Positions 55,151 through 63,859 of a DNA stretch of 64,000 bases are shown piece by piece. This DNA is from Rhodonellum sp041748555 (GTDB taxonomy: Bacteria > Bacteroidota > Bacteroidia > Cytophagales > Cyclobacteriaceae), in assembly GCA_041748555.1 (NCBI GenBank), contig JBGTDA010000115.1:3911-67910 (forward strand), read 5' to 3'. A program made the translations under genes and the position numbers. The stretch's first letter is position 1. The number at the start of each line of letters is the position of its first letter. The notes under the pieces are model-generated. The model saw only the letters and a program-made list of their open reading frames with translations, ran no database searches and had not been told where the DNA came from.

Positions 55151-55783
55151 ATGTTAAGGGAATTAAATGATGCCTACGGTTTTATTTTTGAAGATGAACT
55201 GCTCAAAGAAATTGGCGAAACCGCAGTTTTAAAGACCGCCCGGGAAGGTGATATTATAATGGATATCAATGAATACATTACTTCCATGCCCTTACTACTG
55301 GATGGGGCAATTAAAATTCTGAGAGAAGATAAAGAAGGAAACGAATTACTGCTTTATTTTTTGGAGCGGGGAGACACCTGTGCTCTTACCCTTTCCTGCT
55401 GCCTTGGCCAGACCAAAAGTGAGGTCAGAGCAATGGCAGAAAAAGATTCTTCTGGTGCCTATTGCTAAAAACGAGGAATGGTCCGCCAAATGTAAGAGCT
55501 GGAGAAATTTTGTTTTTGGAAGCTACTAATCGAGACTTACTGAAATGCTCGAAACAATCGATACCATAGCCTTTCATGAATATGGATCAACGTCTGTTAC
55601 GCTATCTGCAAGATAAAGCCAAATATTAATCAATCGGAGGAACTTCAGGTTACACATCAACAGATAGCCTATGATCTTAATACTTCTCGAGTTGTTATTT
55701 CCAGATTATTAAAGAGGCTTGAAATGGAGGGAAAAATTTTTTTAAACCGCAGTCAAATTACTTTAGTGAATTATGATCTCTAA
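55151..55783 (+). pseudogene. Crp/Fnr-family regulator, frameshifted
   Basis: The first 105 codons encode an intact cyclic-nucleotide-binding-like half (GDIIMDINEYITSMPLLLDG, LLYFLERGDTCALTLSCC). Reading on through changed frames gives the rest: LVPIAKNEEWSAKCKSWRNF (frame change near 55450), a stop at about 55527, SRLTEMLETIDTIAF, then MDQRLLRYLQDKAK (change near 55580), and after an extra T near 55625 the HTH (QVTHQQIAYDLNTSRVVISR) to a natural end at 55783. At least three frameshifts and one nonsense codon, so non-functional. Confidence 0.85.
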
Positions 55784-55915
55784 CAGAGAACTTTTATTAC
55801 TGGCTAGGGAGAGATTATAAATTACTTTTGGGCAATTAAATTGTAAATACTTTGAGAACGTTTGATCCCCTAACTGGAGGAGCAAAAATATTGATATAAC
55901 TTCTAAATAGAAAAT

Positions 55916-56035
55916 ATGAAGGAATTTTGGAACGATAGATTTAATCAAAAATCTTATGTCTACGGAAAAAATGAGGGAGAATTCCATAAAGGGAAAGGTT
56001 GGGTGATAAGGTCCGTTGACCAAAAAAGAGCTTGA
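55916..56035 (+). pseudogene. Methyltransferase N-terminal fragment
   Basis: A 39-codon frame starting MKEFWNDRFNQKSYVYGKNE, which resembles the conserved start of TehB-like SAM methyltransferases; the remaining roughly 150 residues are missing. It runs into an unrelated frame at 56023, suggesting a deletion junction. The identification from so few residues is tentative. Confidence 0.4.
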
Positions 56036-56181
56036 ATAGAGATCCCGATGATGCACTTAAGGTTAAAGAGAAATTAAGGAAGCTTGGTTATCCTGCAGTA
56101 GATGAAAAAAATTCTATGGTCTCAAAAGCCAGTTCCTTTATAAGTTGTGCCAGTGGAAAAATGCAGAAGTCAAAAGTCTAA
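56023..56181 (+). pseudogene. Fragment, possibly heavy-metal-associated protein C-terminus
   Basis: Open frame without a start, reading KVKEKLRKLGYPAVDE and SSFISCASGK to a stop at 56179-56181. The pattern (helix with KLGYP, then a SFISCASGK tail) is like the C-terminal end of small HMA-type metal-binding proteins of Bacteroidota. It joins the methyltransferase fragment without an intervening gene start. Tentative. Confidence 0.35.
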
Positions 56182-56229
56182 AAACTTCAGATGAAAAAAT
56201 TGAAGCCCATTAACCTTAAAATATAGGAA

Positions 56230-56580
56230 ATGAAGAAAAAGACCAAAAAAAGTTTTTTAGAATATGGAATCATAATTGCCATTTTTGGCGGACTCTATTT
56301 TACAGGATTACATACGGAAGTGTTAGGGTTTCTTCAGCGGGGAATACTTGCAACAGGGATAATGAATCCAGATCTTGAGGAGAATTCTGATCTTGCTGTA
56401 AATGAAACCTATCCACAAGCAGATTTCTCAATGAACCTTATCAATATCAAAGGAGAAAAAGTCGCTATGGAGGAACTTAGGGGGAAGGTATTTTTCATGA
56501 ACGTATGGGCCACATGGTGTCCTCCCTGTATTGCTGAAATGCCCGGAATTAACAAACTTTATAATGATATAAAATTTTGA
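56230..56580 (+). pseudogene. Thioredoxin-like (TlpA/ResA) protein, truncated
   Basis: A 116-aa product with a membrane anchor (about 12-32) and the front half of a thioredoxin domain: FSMNLINIKGEKVAMEELRG, VFFMNVWATWCPPC with the CPPC active site near 99-102, AEMPGINKLYND, then IKF and a stop. Members of this family run about 170-200 aa, so the strands holding the cis-Pro are missing. The next DNA is an IS200-like element 110 bp downstream; the lost half is not found beyond it. Probably inactive. Confidence 0.75.
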
Positions 56581-56689
56581 GCTAATCATATTTTACCCAT
56601 TATTGCCATAGTTTCGAGAAATTTGGCTCAATATGTTCTTTTCATATAATAGTGATATGGAATGATACATATCTTTAATCAAGAGAATT

Positions 56690-57250
56690 CCTGGGGGCTT
56701 GCCCCGGGGTGTAGAGGAAAAGTTTGAAAAACGGATGGTTTTTCAAACACTTTGAAAAAGTGTAGTTTTGATAAGTGGACGATCATATTTACAAAAGACA
56801 TAATAAAACACTTTTGCTCTACCATTTGGTATTTCCCCTGAAATATAGGAAAAAGATCCTGACAGAGGAAACAGGAGAAAGCCTAAAGAGTGTGTGCGTA
56901 GAGCTATCGGGTCGTTATGAGCTTGAATTTATAGAAATTGAATACGCATCGGATCATGTCCATTTTTTGGTTCAAAGTGTCCCATCGATTTCGATAAATA
57001 AGCTGGTTAGAGTGATAAAGAGTATTACAGCAAGAGAGTTGTTTCGTTTACATCCAGAAATAAAGCAACTGTTGTGGGGAGGGAGTTTATGGACAAGCGG
57101 ATATTATGCCAATACGGTTGGCCAATATGGGACAGGAGGTTATAAGAAAGTATGTGGAGAATCAAGGGAAAGAGAAAGAATAAAAGAAAATCCATTCAGG
57201 ACAGCTCGGTTTGTTCTAATACATCGGGGCTTGCCCCGGGGTAGTTTATT
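56690..57250 (+). mobile_element. IS200/IS605-family element, tnpA only
   Basis: A short element of about 560 bp. Both ends carry the same GC-rich hairpin word (GGGGCTTGCCCCGGGG at 56694-56709 and 57226-57241), and the left end has two more stem-loops (56722-56748 with an 11-bp stem; 56746-56762). Subterminal hairpins and absence of terminal inverted repeats are typical of IS200/IS605 elements. It holds one tnpA and no tnpB. Exact ends were not determined. Confidence 0.75.
56775..57183 (+). pseudogene. tnpA: IS200-type transposase TnpA, frameshifted near the C-terminus
   Basis: HUH single-strand transposase (Y1 type). In frame are HNKTLLLYHLVFPLKYRKKI, the HUH motif in SDHVHFLVQ (61-63) and SGYYANTVG. 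At about 57132 the frame changes: the open frame continues to 57266 with unrelated residues, whereas the +1 frame encodes the expected EVIRKYVENQGKEKE end with the catalytic Tyr of KYVENQ, stopping at 57181-57183. The GTG start at 56775 follows an in-frame stop directly. The transposase is probably inactive unless frameshifted. Confidence 0.8.
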
Positions 57251-57266
57251 AATCCTAAAAAAATAA

Positions 57267-57588
57267 AATTATTGGAATATCATATCAATTTAACTTTTTA
57301 CTAAAAAATAAAGCTTTCAGGAAACTTAAAGCCTTATTTTACTGAAGTCAGCGTGTTTTTGAATCGGAAGATCATGACAACTACAGATATGGACAACTCT
57401 TAGAGTGTTGAATTGATTTCCTTGATTCAGATGAAATTTCTTTGAAGTTGTTGTGGATTGCGACCGATTATTAAAAAAGGAAAAAATACTTTATTTATTG
57501 TTTCAAATCTCTAATTCATACGACTCATTTTTAATTTCCGAAAAATGCAGCTAATATGCTTTTTCATTTTATCTAACATTTATATTAA
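57267..57588. other. Intergenic region, no feature recognised
   Basis: About 320 bp of AT-rich DNA between the IS200-like element and the AGCS symporter gene. Short open stretches on both strands do not resemble a family I know. It must hold the symporter promoter, but I could not locate one with confidence. Confidence 0.4.
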
Positions 57589-58929
57589 ATGAGCGAGATT
57601 ATCATTGGTTTCAGCAACTGGATATGGGACACACCCATGCTGGTATTATTGATGGGCGGAGGTTTGTTACTTTTTTTATATTCAGGTTTTCTGCCTTTCC
57701 GAAGATTGGGCCATGCCCTGAAGGTCGTAAGTGGAAAATATGATGAGAACTTGCCGGGTCAGATTACTTCAAGACAGGCGCTGTCAGCCGCCATTGCCGC
57801 AACTGTCGGATTAGGAAATATCAGTGGAGTAGCCATCGCAATCAACATGGGGGGGCCGGGTGCTATATTCTGGATGTGGATGTCCGCATTTGTTGGGATG
57901 GCGACCAAATATTTCACCTGTAGTCTGGCCATAATGTATAGAGGAAGAGATAGCTCGGGAGAAATTCAGGGCGGACCCATGTATGTCATTGAAGAGGGAA
58001 TGGGCAAAAAGTGGAAACCACTGGCAGTTCTGTTTTCTGTTGCGGGAATAATGGGCCTTCTATCCATTTTTCAAGCCAATCAACTGACTGCTGTATTTCG
58101 ATCTGTAATGCTGATTCCCAATGGATTGGATCATGGGGAAACTTCAAAATGGATTATCGGAATCATTTTGATGATCATCGTTGCGTTTGTGATTTTGGGA
58201 GGTATCAAAAGGATTGCAGCTGTGGCTTCAAGATTGGTTCCTTTTATGGTGATACTTTATTTTATTACAGTTTTTATCATTGTGTTTCAATATATAGGTC
58301 AGGTTCCGGAAATGCTTTGGTTGATTGTTGAAGATGCTTTTACAGGCAATGCTGTGATGGGCGGAGCCGTTGGAGCCGTGATCGTGATCGGTGCGAGAAG
58401 AGCCGCTTTTTCCAATGAGGCCGGTATTGGAACAGCCCCGATGGTACATGGTGCTTCCAAAAACGATGAACCGGTAAGAGAAGGTTTGATCGCCATGTTG
58501 GGTCCGTTTATTGATACAATAGTAGTTTGTACACTCACCGCCCTAGTGATTTTGTTGACAGGAGTATGGGAATCGACTGAAAACGATGGAGTAAGGCTAA
58601 CCCTTGCAGCATTCGAAATGGGACTTCCGGGAGTCGGAAAATACCTGCTGATGCTGGCTGTACTTGTTTTTGCGCTGTCCACGATGTTTACGTATTCCTA
58701 CTATGGCCACAAATGCTTCAACTATCTATTTGGAGCGGACAAGGCAGATTATTACAATTATTTTTACTTGGTAACAATAGTAGCAGGTGCTGTTGTTTCT
58801 TTGGATGTTGTTATAAGTTTTATTGATGGCATGTATGCTATCATGGCTATACCTACCATGATTTCTACTTTATATCTGGCTCCAAAAGTAAAAGCAGCTA
58901 CAAAGGATTATTTTCAAAGGCATAAATAA
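57589..58929 (+). CDS. Alanine/glycine:cation symporter family protein
   Basis: A 446-aa inner-membrane transporter of the AGCS family, about ten helices. Family motifs include the substrate/Na+ region AATVGLGNISGVAIAINMGGP (near 71-90), GGPMYVIEEG, QANQLTAVFRSV and the AAFSNEAGIGTAP motif near 271-283. It imports small neutral amino acids with sodium or protons. Seven bp separate it from the glycerate kinase gene, suggesting an operon that handles serine/glycine-type carbon. Confidence 0.92.
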   Translation: MSEIIIGFSNWIWDTPMLVLLMGGGLLLFLYSGFLPFRRLGHALKVVSGKYDENLPGQITSRQALSAAIAATVGLGNISGVAIAINMGGPGAIFWMWMSAFVGMATKYFTCSLAIMYRGRDSSGEIQGGPMYVIEEGMGKKWKPLAVLFSVAGIMGLLSIFQANQLTAVFRSVMLIPNGLDHGETSKWIIGIILMIIVAFVILGGIKRIAAVASRLVPFMVILYFITVFIIVFQYIGQVPEMLWLIVEDAFTGNAVMGGAVGAVIVIGARRAAFSNEAGIGTAPMVHGASKNDEPVREGLIAMLGPFIDTIVVCTLTALVILLTGVWESTENDGVRLTLAAFEMGLPGVGKYLLMLAVLVFALSTMFTYSYYGHKCFNYLFGADKADYYNYFYLVTIVAGAVVSLDVVISFIDGMYAIMAIPTMISTLYLAPKVKAATKDYFQRHK

Positions 58930-58936
58930 CAAAAGT

Positions 58937-60046
58937 ATGAAAGTGCTTATAGCCCCCAATGCTTTTAAAGGAACAATTGAGGCTGATGAGGCTGCTGATA
59001 TCATCCGGGATGCATTGCTTGAGGCACAGCCGAATGCAGCCGCAAAACTTAGTCCCATCGCCGACGGAGGTGATGGGACTTGTTATTTATTGGCAAAAGA
59101 ACTTGACCTACCACAGCGGACTTTATTTTCGCTTGATCCGCTAGGCAGACCTGTGAAGGGATTTTATAATATCGATTCCCGAGAGCAAGTTGCTTTTTTG
59201 GATGTTTCCACTGTTTCAGGTATAAAATACTTGAATAGTTATCAAAAAAATCCCTGGATAACAAGTACATATGGTACAGGGGAGCTGATTGTTTCAGCTA
59301 TAGAATCAGGAGCAAAACATGTTGTATTAGGTTTGGGGGGAAGTGCCACAGTTGATATCGGTTTGGGGATTTTAAGAGCTTTGGGTTATCTTTTTTTGGA
59401 TGAAAACGGAAGAGGAATTCCTGTTTTTTCAGATGGACTTATAAAGAAAATCAGCCATATTCAGGCACCTATTCGTAAACCTGATGTCCGGTTTACCTGC
59501 CTGTGCGACGTCAATAATTTTTTCTTTGGTGAAATGGGTGCAGTTCCGGTTTTCGGTCCACAAAAGGGATTGAAGCAATCTGAAATACCCGAATTTGAAA
59601 AGGCCTGCGAAAAAGTCTATAGTCTTGTGATCAAAAAATCAGGAATCCCCATTCCCGATCGAGAAGGATTCGGTGCTGCCGGAGGAATAGCATTGGGACT
59701 TTCCGCGTTTTTTCCAACGGTCATAGAAATGGGCGCTCAATGGTTTTTTGAAAAAACAGGAATGGAGTCCAAAATCAAAAATGCCGACCTGATCATTACA
59801 GGTGAGGGCCAATACGACCGTCAATCAGCAGGAGGGAAAGGAAGTTTTGAACTGCTGCAGCTGGCCAAAAAACATGGTAAAAAAATTGTGTTGATCACTT
59901 CAGGAGAAGGTGGTAAAGATGCCGGTTTTGATGATGTTATTCAATTACCGAATTTAAATATTGATGATATAAAATTTAAGGAAAAAGCAAAGGTGAATTT
60001 GTTTGAAGCAGTGAAACAAGCCTTTTCCAATAGCAAATTGATTTAG
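58937..60046 (+). CDS. Glycerate kinase (GarK/GlxK type)
   Basis: Phosphorylates D-glycerate, 369 aa. Characteristic blocks: MKVLIAPNAFKGTIEADEAA at the start, SPIADGGDGT near 42-51, the GLGGSATVDIGLGILRALG segment near 133-150, DVNNFFFG, GAAGGIALGL and ITGEGQYDRQS. All usual motifs are present. Adjacent to an amino-acid symporter, it could close a serine-to-phosphoglycerate route, though the connecting enzymes are not here. Confidence 0.92.
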   Translation: MKVLIAPNAFKGTIEADEAADIIRDALLEAQPNAAAKLSPIADGGDGTCYLLAKELDLPQRTLFSLDPLGRPVKGFYNIDSREQVAFLDVSTVSGIKYLNSYQKNPWITSTYGTGELIVSAIESGAKHVVLGLGGSATVDIGLGILRALGYLFLDENGRGIPVFSDGLIKKISHIQAPIRKPDVRFTCLCDVNNFFFGEMGAVPVFGPQKGLKQSEIPEFEKACEKVYSLVIKKSGIPIPDREGFGAAGGIALGLSAFFPTVIEMGAQWFFEKTGMESKIKNADLIITGEGQYDRQSAGGKGSFELLQLAKKHGKKIVLITSGEGGKDAGFDDVIQLPNLNIDDIKFKEKAKVNLFEAVKQAFSNSKLI

Positions 60047-60344
60047 ATTTCGCTCACTTTTCCTTCTCCAAAACCCCCCATTTCCATTTGACATCACCTC
60101 CGGTTTTGTTCATCATTTTCTGTGTTTTGTTTATTTATGATAAAGCATCGTAATGTGTAAGACATGAAGCTGAAAATGCTGATAATATTCATCCATCTTC
60201 CAGTCCTCGCGGAAAAGCTTTGTCACTCCCATTAGCGAATAAATTTAAATAAATCTTGAATTAATTACGTAAATCTAAAAAAACATTATTAAAAACTATT
60301 TTTTTTTAATAACTTTAATAGATATAACCAAATATAAAATTATT

Positions 60345-61436
60345 ATGAAAAATAAAATCTCAGGGAGCTTATTATTAGTTTCCGCATTTTTGATGGTGGG
60401 ATGCCACCTAATGGATTGGGACAAGGACGGCATTAAAACCGATCCTTTAAAACCTGAGGGCCCCAAGCCTGAATGGGCACCTAACATAGATGATGATATG
60501 GCTGTAGTCATAGAAAAACTTACAAGTTATGGAACGCCTCCTCTGCATACCCTGTCACCGGAAGAAGCCCGGATGCAGCCTACCTTTGCCGATGCCGTGA
60601 TGGATGTGATGAAAGAGCATAATATTCCTGCTCCCCACACTATGGTGGATACTCTGGGCCTATCCATTCCTGTTTCCGGCGGAAATATACATGCACGTAT
60701 TTATACACCGCAGGGTGATGAGGAGACTTATCCTGTCATTGTATATTTTCATGGCGGTGGATGGGTCATTGCTAATATAGATGTGTATGATGCATCGGCT
60801 AGAGCTTTGGCTGACAAGGTAAATGCAATCGTGGTTTCTGTCCACTATCGTCAGGGCCCGGAGCATAAATTCCCAACTGCCCACAATGATGCATTTGCGG
60901 CTTACCAATGGGTGCTCGAAAATGCCGGTTCGTTTAACGGTGATCCCAAGATGGTCAGCGTAGCCGGTGAGAGCGCAGGTGGCAATCTGGCCTGTAATGT
61001 GAGTATCATGGCAAGGGATCACCATATTATGATGCCCTTACACCAGTTGTTGGTGTATCCGGTAGCGAACAACGATCTGAATTCCGAATCCTATCAAAAA
61101 TATGCAAATGCCAAACCGCTTAGCAAACCTTTGATAGAATGGATGGTGATGCATTATCTGCCTAATTTGGAAGCCTCGGAAGATCCACGGATATCCTTGG
61201 TCGATGCTGATCTTAGCGATCTGCCTCCCACTACCATCATTGCTGCCCAGATCGACGTGTTGCAAACCGAAGGAAAACTTCTTGCAGACAAGCTGAAGGA
61301 TGAAGGTGTTGATGTGGTGTATAAGTTATATGAAGGTGTCACGCATGAATTTTTCGGAATGGCACCCGTCGTCTCTGATTCAAAAGCTGCACAAAAAGTG
61401 GCTGCCAACAGATTAAAAAGCGATTTTGACCATTAA
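60345..61436 (+). CDS. HSL-family esterase lipoprotein
   Basis: A 363-aa alpha/beta-hydrolase of the hormone-sensitive-lipase group: lipobox MVGC (C20), oxyanion motif HGGGW (136-140), nucleophile elbow GESAGG with S210, the acid in AAQIDVL and a His in GVTHEFFG. It should hydrolyse short acyl esters in the periplasm. About 300 bp of gene-free DNA lies upstream and a GC-rich terminator downstream. Confidence 0.9.
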   Translation: MKNKISGSLLLVSAFLMVGCHLMDWDKDGIKTDPLKPEGPKPEWAPNIDDDMAVVIEKLTSYGTPPLHTLSPEEARMQPTFADAVMDVMKEHNIPAPHTMVDTLGLSIPVSGGNIHARIYTPQGDEETYPVIVYFHGGGWVIANIDVYDASARALADKVNAIVVSVHYRQGPEHKFPTAHNDAFAAYQWVLENAGSFNGDPKMVSVAGESAGGNLACNVSIMARDHHIMMPLHQLLVYPVANNDLNSESYQKYANAKPLSKPLIEWMVMHYLPNLEASEDPRISLVDADLSDLPPTTIIAAQIDVLQTEGKLLADKLKDEGVDVVYKLYEGVTHEFFGMAPVVSDSKAAQKVAANRLKSDFDH

Positions 61437-61447
61437 TCCAATTTGAA

Positions 61448-61508
61448 ATACAGGGAGGGGTAATCTGATAGGTTTATCATTTTTTACCCTCCCCGTATTT
61501 TTTTTCCG
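61448..61508 (+). terminator. Terminator after the esterase gene
   Basis: A GC-rich stem (ATACAGGGAGGGGTAA against TTACCCTCCCCGTAT) with one mismatch and one bulged base, loop of about 20 nt, followed by a T8 run at 61498-61505. Starts about 12 bp after the stop codon. Confidence 0.75.
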
Positions 61509-61808
61509 CTTGATGTTATATTTATCCCGTTTCTTTAGCAGATCATTGGAATTGATACCCGGTAATATAAAATCCTTTAAAGCTGTACCTTGAAATCCTG
61601 CCATTAGAATGCCTCTGCCGGTAGAACAAATAACCGACTCCGGCACATTTCCTAAGGCTCCGTTGATCTGCATTTTTTGATTCCTGAATCCAAGTTTATA
61701 CCCGTCTCTGTCAAAGCAGGAACTTGTATCTCTATCTCTTATCAATCTCTTGCATCGCGATAAGGCAACGATTATTTTTTTTTAATAAAGGATGTCTTCG
61801 AATTCCGG
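61509..61808. other. Region with an unrecognised open frame
   Basis: About 300 bp between the esterase terminator and the restriction-enzyme scar. On the minus strand a frame from a TTG at 61745 reads CFDRDGYKLGFRNQK and QINGALGNVPESVICS; it has no recognisable family, no good start and runs through the terminator, so it may be gene debris. Nothing else is seen. Confidence 0.35.
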
Positions 61809-62015
61809 TTACCTGTTCTTGCGGTCTTTGAGCCATTTTTGGGCTTGTCTGAATCCGCCGATGTAAAAGTTCCAGGCGGTCTCCGGCACATTTTCAAAGT
61901 AATGGTTCTCATTGATATAAACCCCGGCCCAAGCCTTCAGGCTTTTCGAAACAAGGAAGCGGATCGGTGAAATAAATGGAAATGCGTCACCAAAACTTGG
62001 GTTATGATTTTGCAA
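61809..62015 (-). pseudogene. Type ISP restriction-modification enzyme, C-terminal remnant
   Basis: Sixty-eight codons with no proper start encode GVYINENHYFENVPETAWNF, FYIGGFRQAQKWLKDRK and a stop. That VPETAWNFYIGG...QKWLKDRK block is the conserved C-terminal end of type ISP restriction-modification and related DNA methyltransferase/helicase proteins. More than a thousand residues are missing upstream, replaced directly by the Fic-type gene, which overlaps it by 14 bp. This is a scar of a lost defence gene. Confidence 0.65.
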
Positions 62016-62598
62016 ATGCCAGCAATGGCAAATAATTACCTTTATCAGCTTCTTTTATCGCCTGGTGATAGGCACTGCGGGGATCTCCTCCATGTACTAA
62101 ATTTTTTGATCCCCAAGAGAAAATTTCGTATTTATATACTTTATTTACATTTATATCTGCCATCAAACGACTATGCCTTCCGTTTCCATTCGAGAAACAA
62201 TGAATACTTACTATGCGGTGTTTAAATCGAATGGCTATTTCCTCGGGTGAGTATATTTCATTTTCCATCAAAAAGGTCCAATCATCTATGAGCATTTTTA
62301 AAGCTGATGGAATTTGCCATTTATCTATTCCGAGGTTTTTGTTTGTTTTTCTAAATTTACCTGCCCATATCCAAATATTTCCAAACATGCGGTAATGAAG
62401 GGACTTCACAAATTTTTCAGAAAAGATTGTTTTTGCAGTTAATGGATGGGTTATTGTCCATTGAATGGCTTCTTCGATGTTAAGTTGCTCAAATTCATCC
62501 AATTCTGTACGGGTAGAAATTGTGGGAATCCGGAGACCTTCTTTTTCATCTTCCTCTAAGGGAGTCTGACCATTGATATAGTCTAAATTTAATCCCAT
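62002..62598 (-). CDS. Mobile mystery protein B (Fic-domain)
   Basis: A 198-aa Fic-fold protein of the mobile-mystery B family. The Fic core reads HCFSNGNGRHSRL (H133 to R141); the usual acidic residue after HxFx is Asn137, as seems typical for this family, so AMP transfer is not assured. The upstream KFRKTNKNLGI region is the Fic flap. Start ATG at 62598 overlaps the A gene by 10 bp. Family members always pair with an HTH protein A and behave like a toxin-antitoxin module on mobile elements. Confidence 0.85.
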   Translation of the reverse strand: MGLNLDYINGQTPLEEDEKEGLRIPTISTRTELDEFEQLNIEEAIQWTITHPLTAKTIFSEKFVKSLHYRMFGNIWIWAGKFRKTNKNLGIDKWQIPSALKMLIDDWTFLMENEIYSPEEIAIRFKHRIVSIHCFSNGNGRHSRLMADINVNKVYKYEIFSWGSKNLVHGGDPRSAYHQAIKEADKGNYLPLLAFAKS

Positions 62599-63047
62599 AG
62601 TGCCTTTGGGATATCATGTTTTAGAATGGAAGCTCTTTCATCAATAGCTTTTTTAATGCGTTCTTTGGAGTTTTCCTGGTCCTCCAATTTCATCGTATTG
62701 GAAGTTCTGGAAACAATTTTCGTTGCCAATTCAACGGCCTTTCTATTTATCATCGCCTCGAGAGAGCCATCTTTTGACACAAACCCATAGATTAATTCCA
62801 TATCCATGGCTTTAGCTGCTTCCCGCAATGATTTAATTGAAATTGTTCCTTCAGTTTCCCTTTTTTCAATTTCCTGAACGCTCTGCTTGCTGATGGAAAG
62901 TTGGTTACCTAATTGCCGTAAAGACATTCCCAAAGCTAACCGAATTGCTTTTACCCATCCAGTTGGTGGTGGCTCCAAAGACATCAACGGGGCCAATTTG
63001 TTCATCTTTTTTTCCAATTGTGCAATTTGAAGTTTTTGCTTATTCAT
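62589..63047 (-). CDS. Mobile mystery protein A (HTH regulator)
   Basis: A 152-aa protein with an Xre-like helix-turn-helix in the middle (SLRQLGNQLSISKQSVQEIE, about residues 42-61) after the typical PPPTGWVKAIRLALGM lead-in, and a helical C-terminus. It is the presumed antitoxin and repressor for the Fic gene behind it (10-bp overlap). Two near-identical 18-bp palindromic repeats lie 4 and 37 bp upstream of its start, fitting autorepression. Confidence 0.85.
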   Translation of the reverse strand: MNKQKLQIAQLEKKMNKLAPLMSLEPPPTGWVKAIRLALGMSLRQLGNQLSISKQSVQEIEKRETEGTISIKSLREAAKAMDMELIYGFVSKDGSLEAMINRKAVELATKIVSRTSNTMKLEDQENSKERIKKAIDERASILKHDIPKALWD

Positions 63048-63050
63048 ATC

Positions 63051-63101
63051 GTAAGGTTATAGCCTGACTTATTATGTATAAAAGTAAGGTTTTAACCTGA
63101 C
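63051..63101. promoter_or_regulatory. Paired 18-bp operators of the mobile-mystery operon
   Basis: GTAAGGTTATAGCCTGAC at 63051-63068 and GTAAGGTTTTAACCTGAC at 63084-63101 are direct repeats with 16 of 18 matches, 33 bp apart (about three helical turns). Each holds an inverted core, AGGTT-TT-AACCT in the second. A TATACATAAT stretch between them on the minus strand could be the promoter, which the bound regulator would cover. Confidence 0.7.
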
Positions 63102-63220
63102 AAAAACAAACAGATGCTCAATTTAAACTGGACGAAAAAATCTTTCATATCAACTTTAACTGCTTTAGCAGCAGACTTTAAGAATTTTAATCAAAAAATA
63201 TCTTTACCGAGACGAGATCC

Positions 63221-63778
63221 TTAATTCAGTTGTCTAATCACCTTACAGGGATTCCCCCCTACAAAAACATCTTCAGGAATATTCTTTGTCACCACTGAAC
63301 CTGAACCTATAATAGACCTTGCGCCAATGCTGACTCCAGGACAGATGATGCTTCCGCCCCCGATCCAGACATCATCTCCAATGCTAATCGGTTTACCGGA
63401 TTCCAACAGCGAACCTCTGACTTTGTGATCTATTGGATGAGTGGCTGCATAGAACTGGACATTTGGACCCACCAAAACCCGGTCTCCCAACTTAACAGGA
63501 GTGACATCAAGTATAACGCAATTGAAGTTGAGAAAAACATCATCTCCTGCACTGAAGTTATAACCATAATCAAAATAAACAGGCGGTTCAATCCAGAAAT
63601 TTTTCCCGACTTTCCCTAAAAGTTGCCTAAATAGCTGCTTTCTCTTTTCGATTTCTTCAGGGAAAGAATCATTGAGAGATTTTATGATTTGCCGGGCTTT
63701 CAGTCTCTCTGCTGACAGTTCGGGATCGGATGCAAGATAAAGTTCTGCGGCAAGCATTTTTTCTTTTTCTGATTTCAT
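63221..63778 (-). CDS. maa: Sugar O-acetyltransferase (maltose O-acetyltransferase type)
   Basis: A 185-aa left-handed beta-helix acetyltransferase. The N-terminal Mac domain (KEKMLAAELYLASDPEL) precedes hexapeptide repeats (FSAGDDVFLNFNCVILD, PISIGDDVWIGGGSIICPG, IGARSIIGSGSVV) and the catalytic His in ATHPID near 113. It transfers acetyl from acetyl-CoA to maltose or similar sugars. Cytoplasmic, monocistronic; a MITE-like repeat lies 80 bp upstream. Confidence 0.92.
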   Translation of the reverse strand: MKSEKEKMLAAELYLASDPELSAERLKARQIIKSLNDSFPEEIEKRKQLFRQLLGKVGKNFWIEPPVYFDYGYNFSAGDDVFLNFNCVILDVTPVKLGDRVLVGPNVQFYAATHPIDHKVRGSLLESGKPISIGDDVWIGGGSIICPGVSIGARSIIGSGSVVTKNIPEDVFVGGNPCKVIRQLN

Positions 63779-63859
63779 GGTTTTCCTGAATCAAGGTGGA
63801 TTTAATAAAGTAAAGTAAAAATAAGATAGTGATATTGGAATGTAAAGATTTATTTTAAG

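Noticed and set aside
61413..61745. 110-aa minus-strand gene
   Set aside because: Begins at TTG, shows no family resemblance, runs through the esterase terminator and into the end of the esterase gene. Treated as debris at most.
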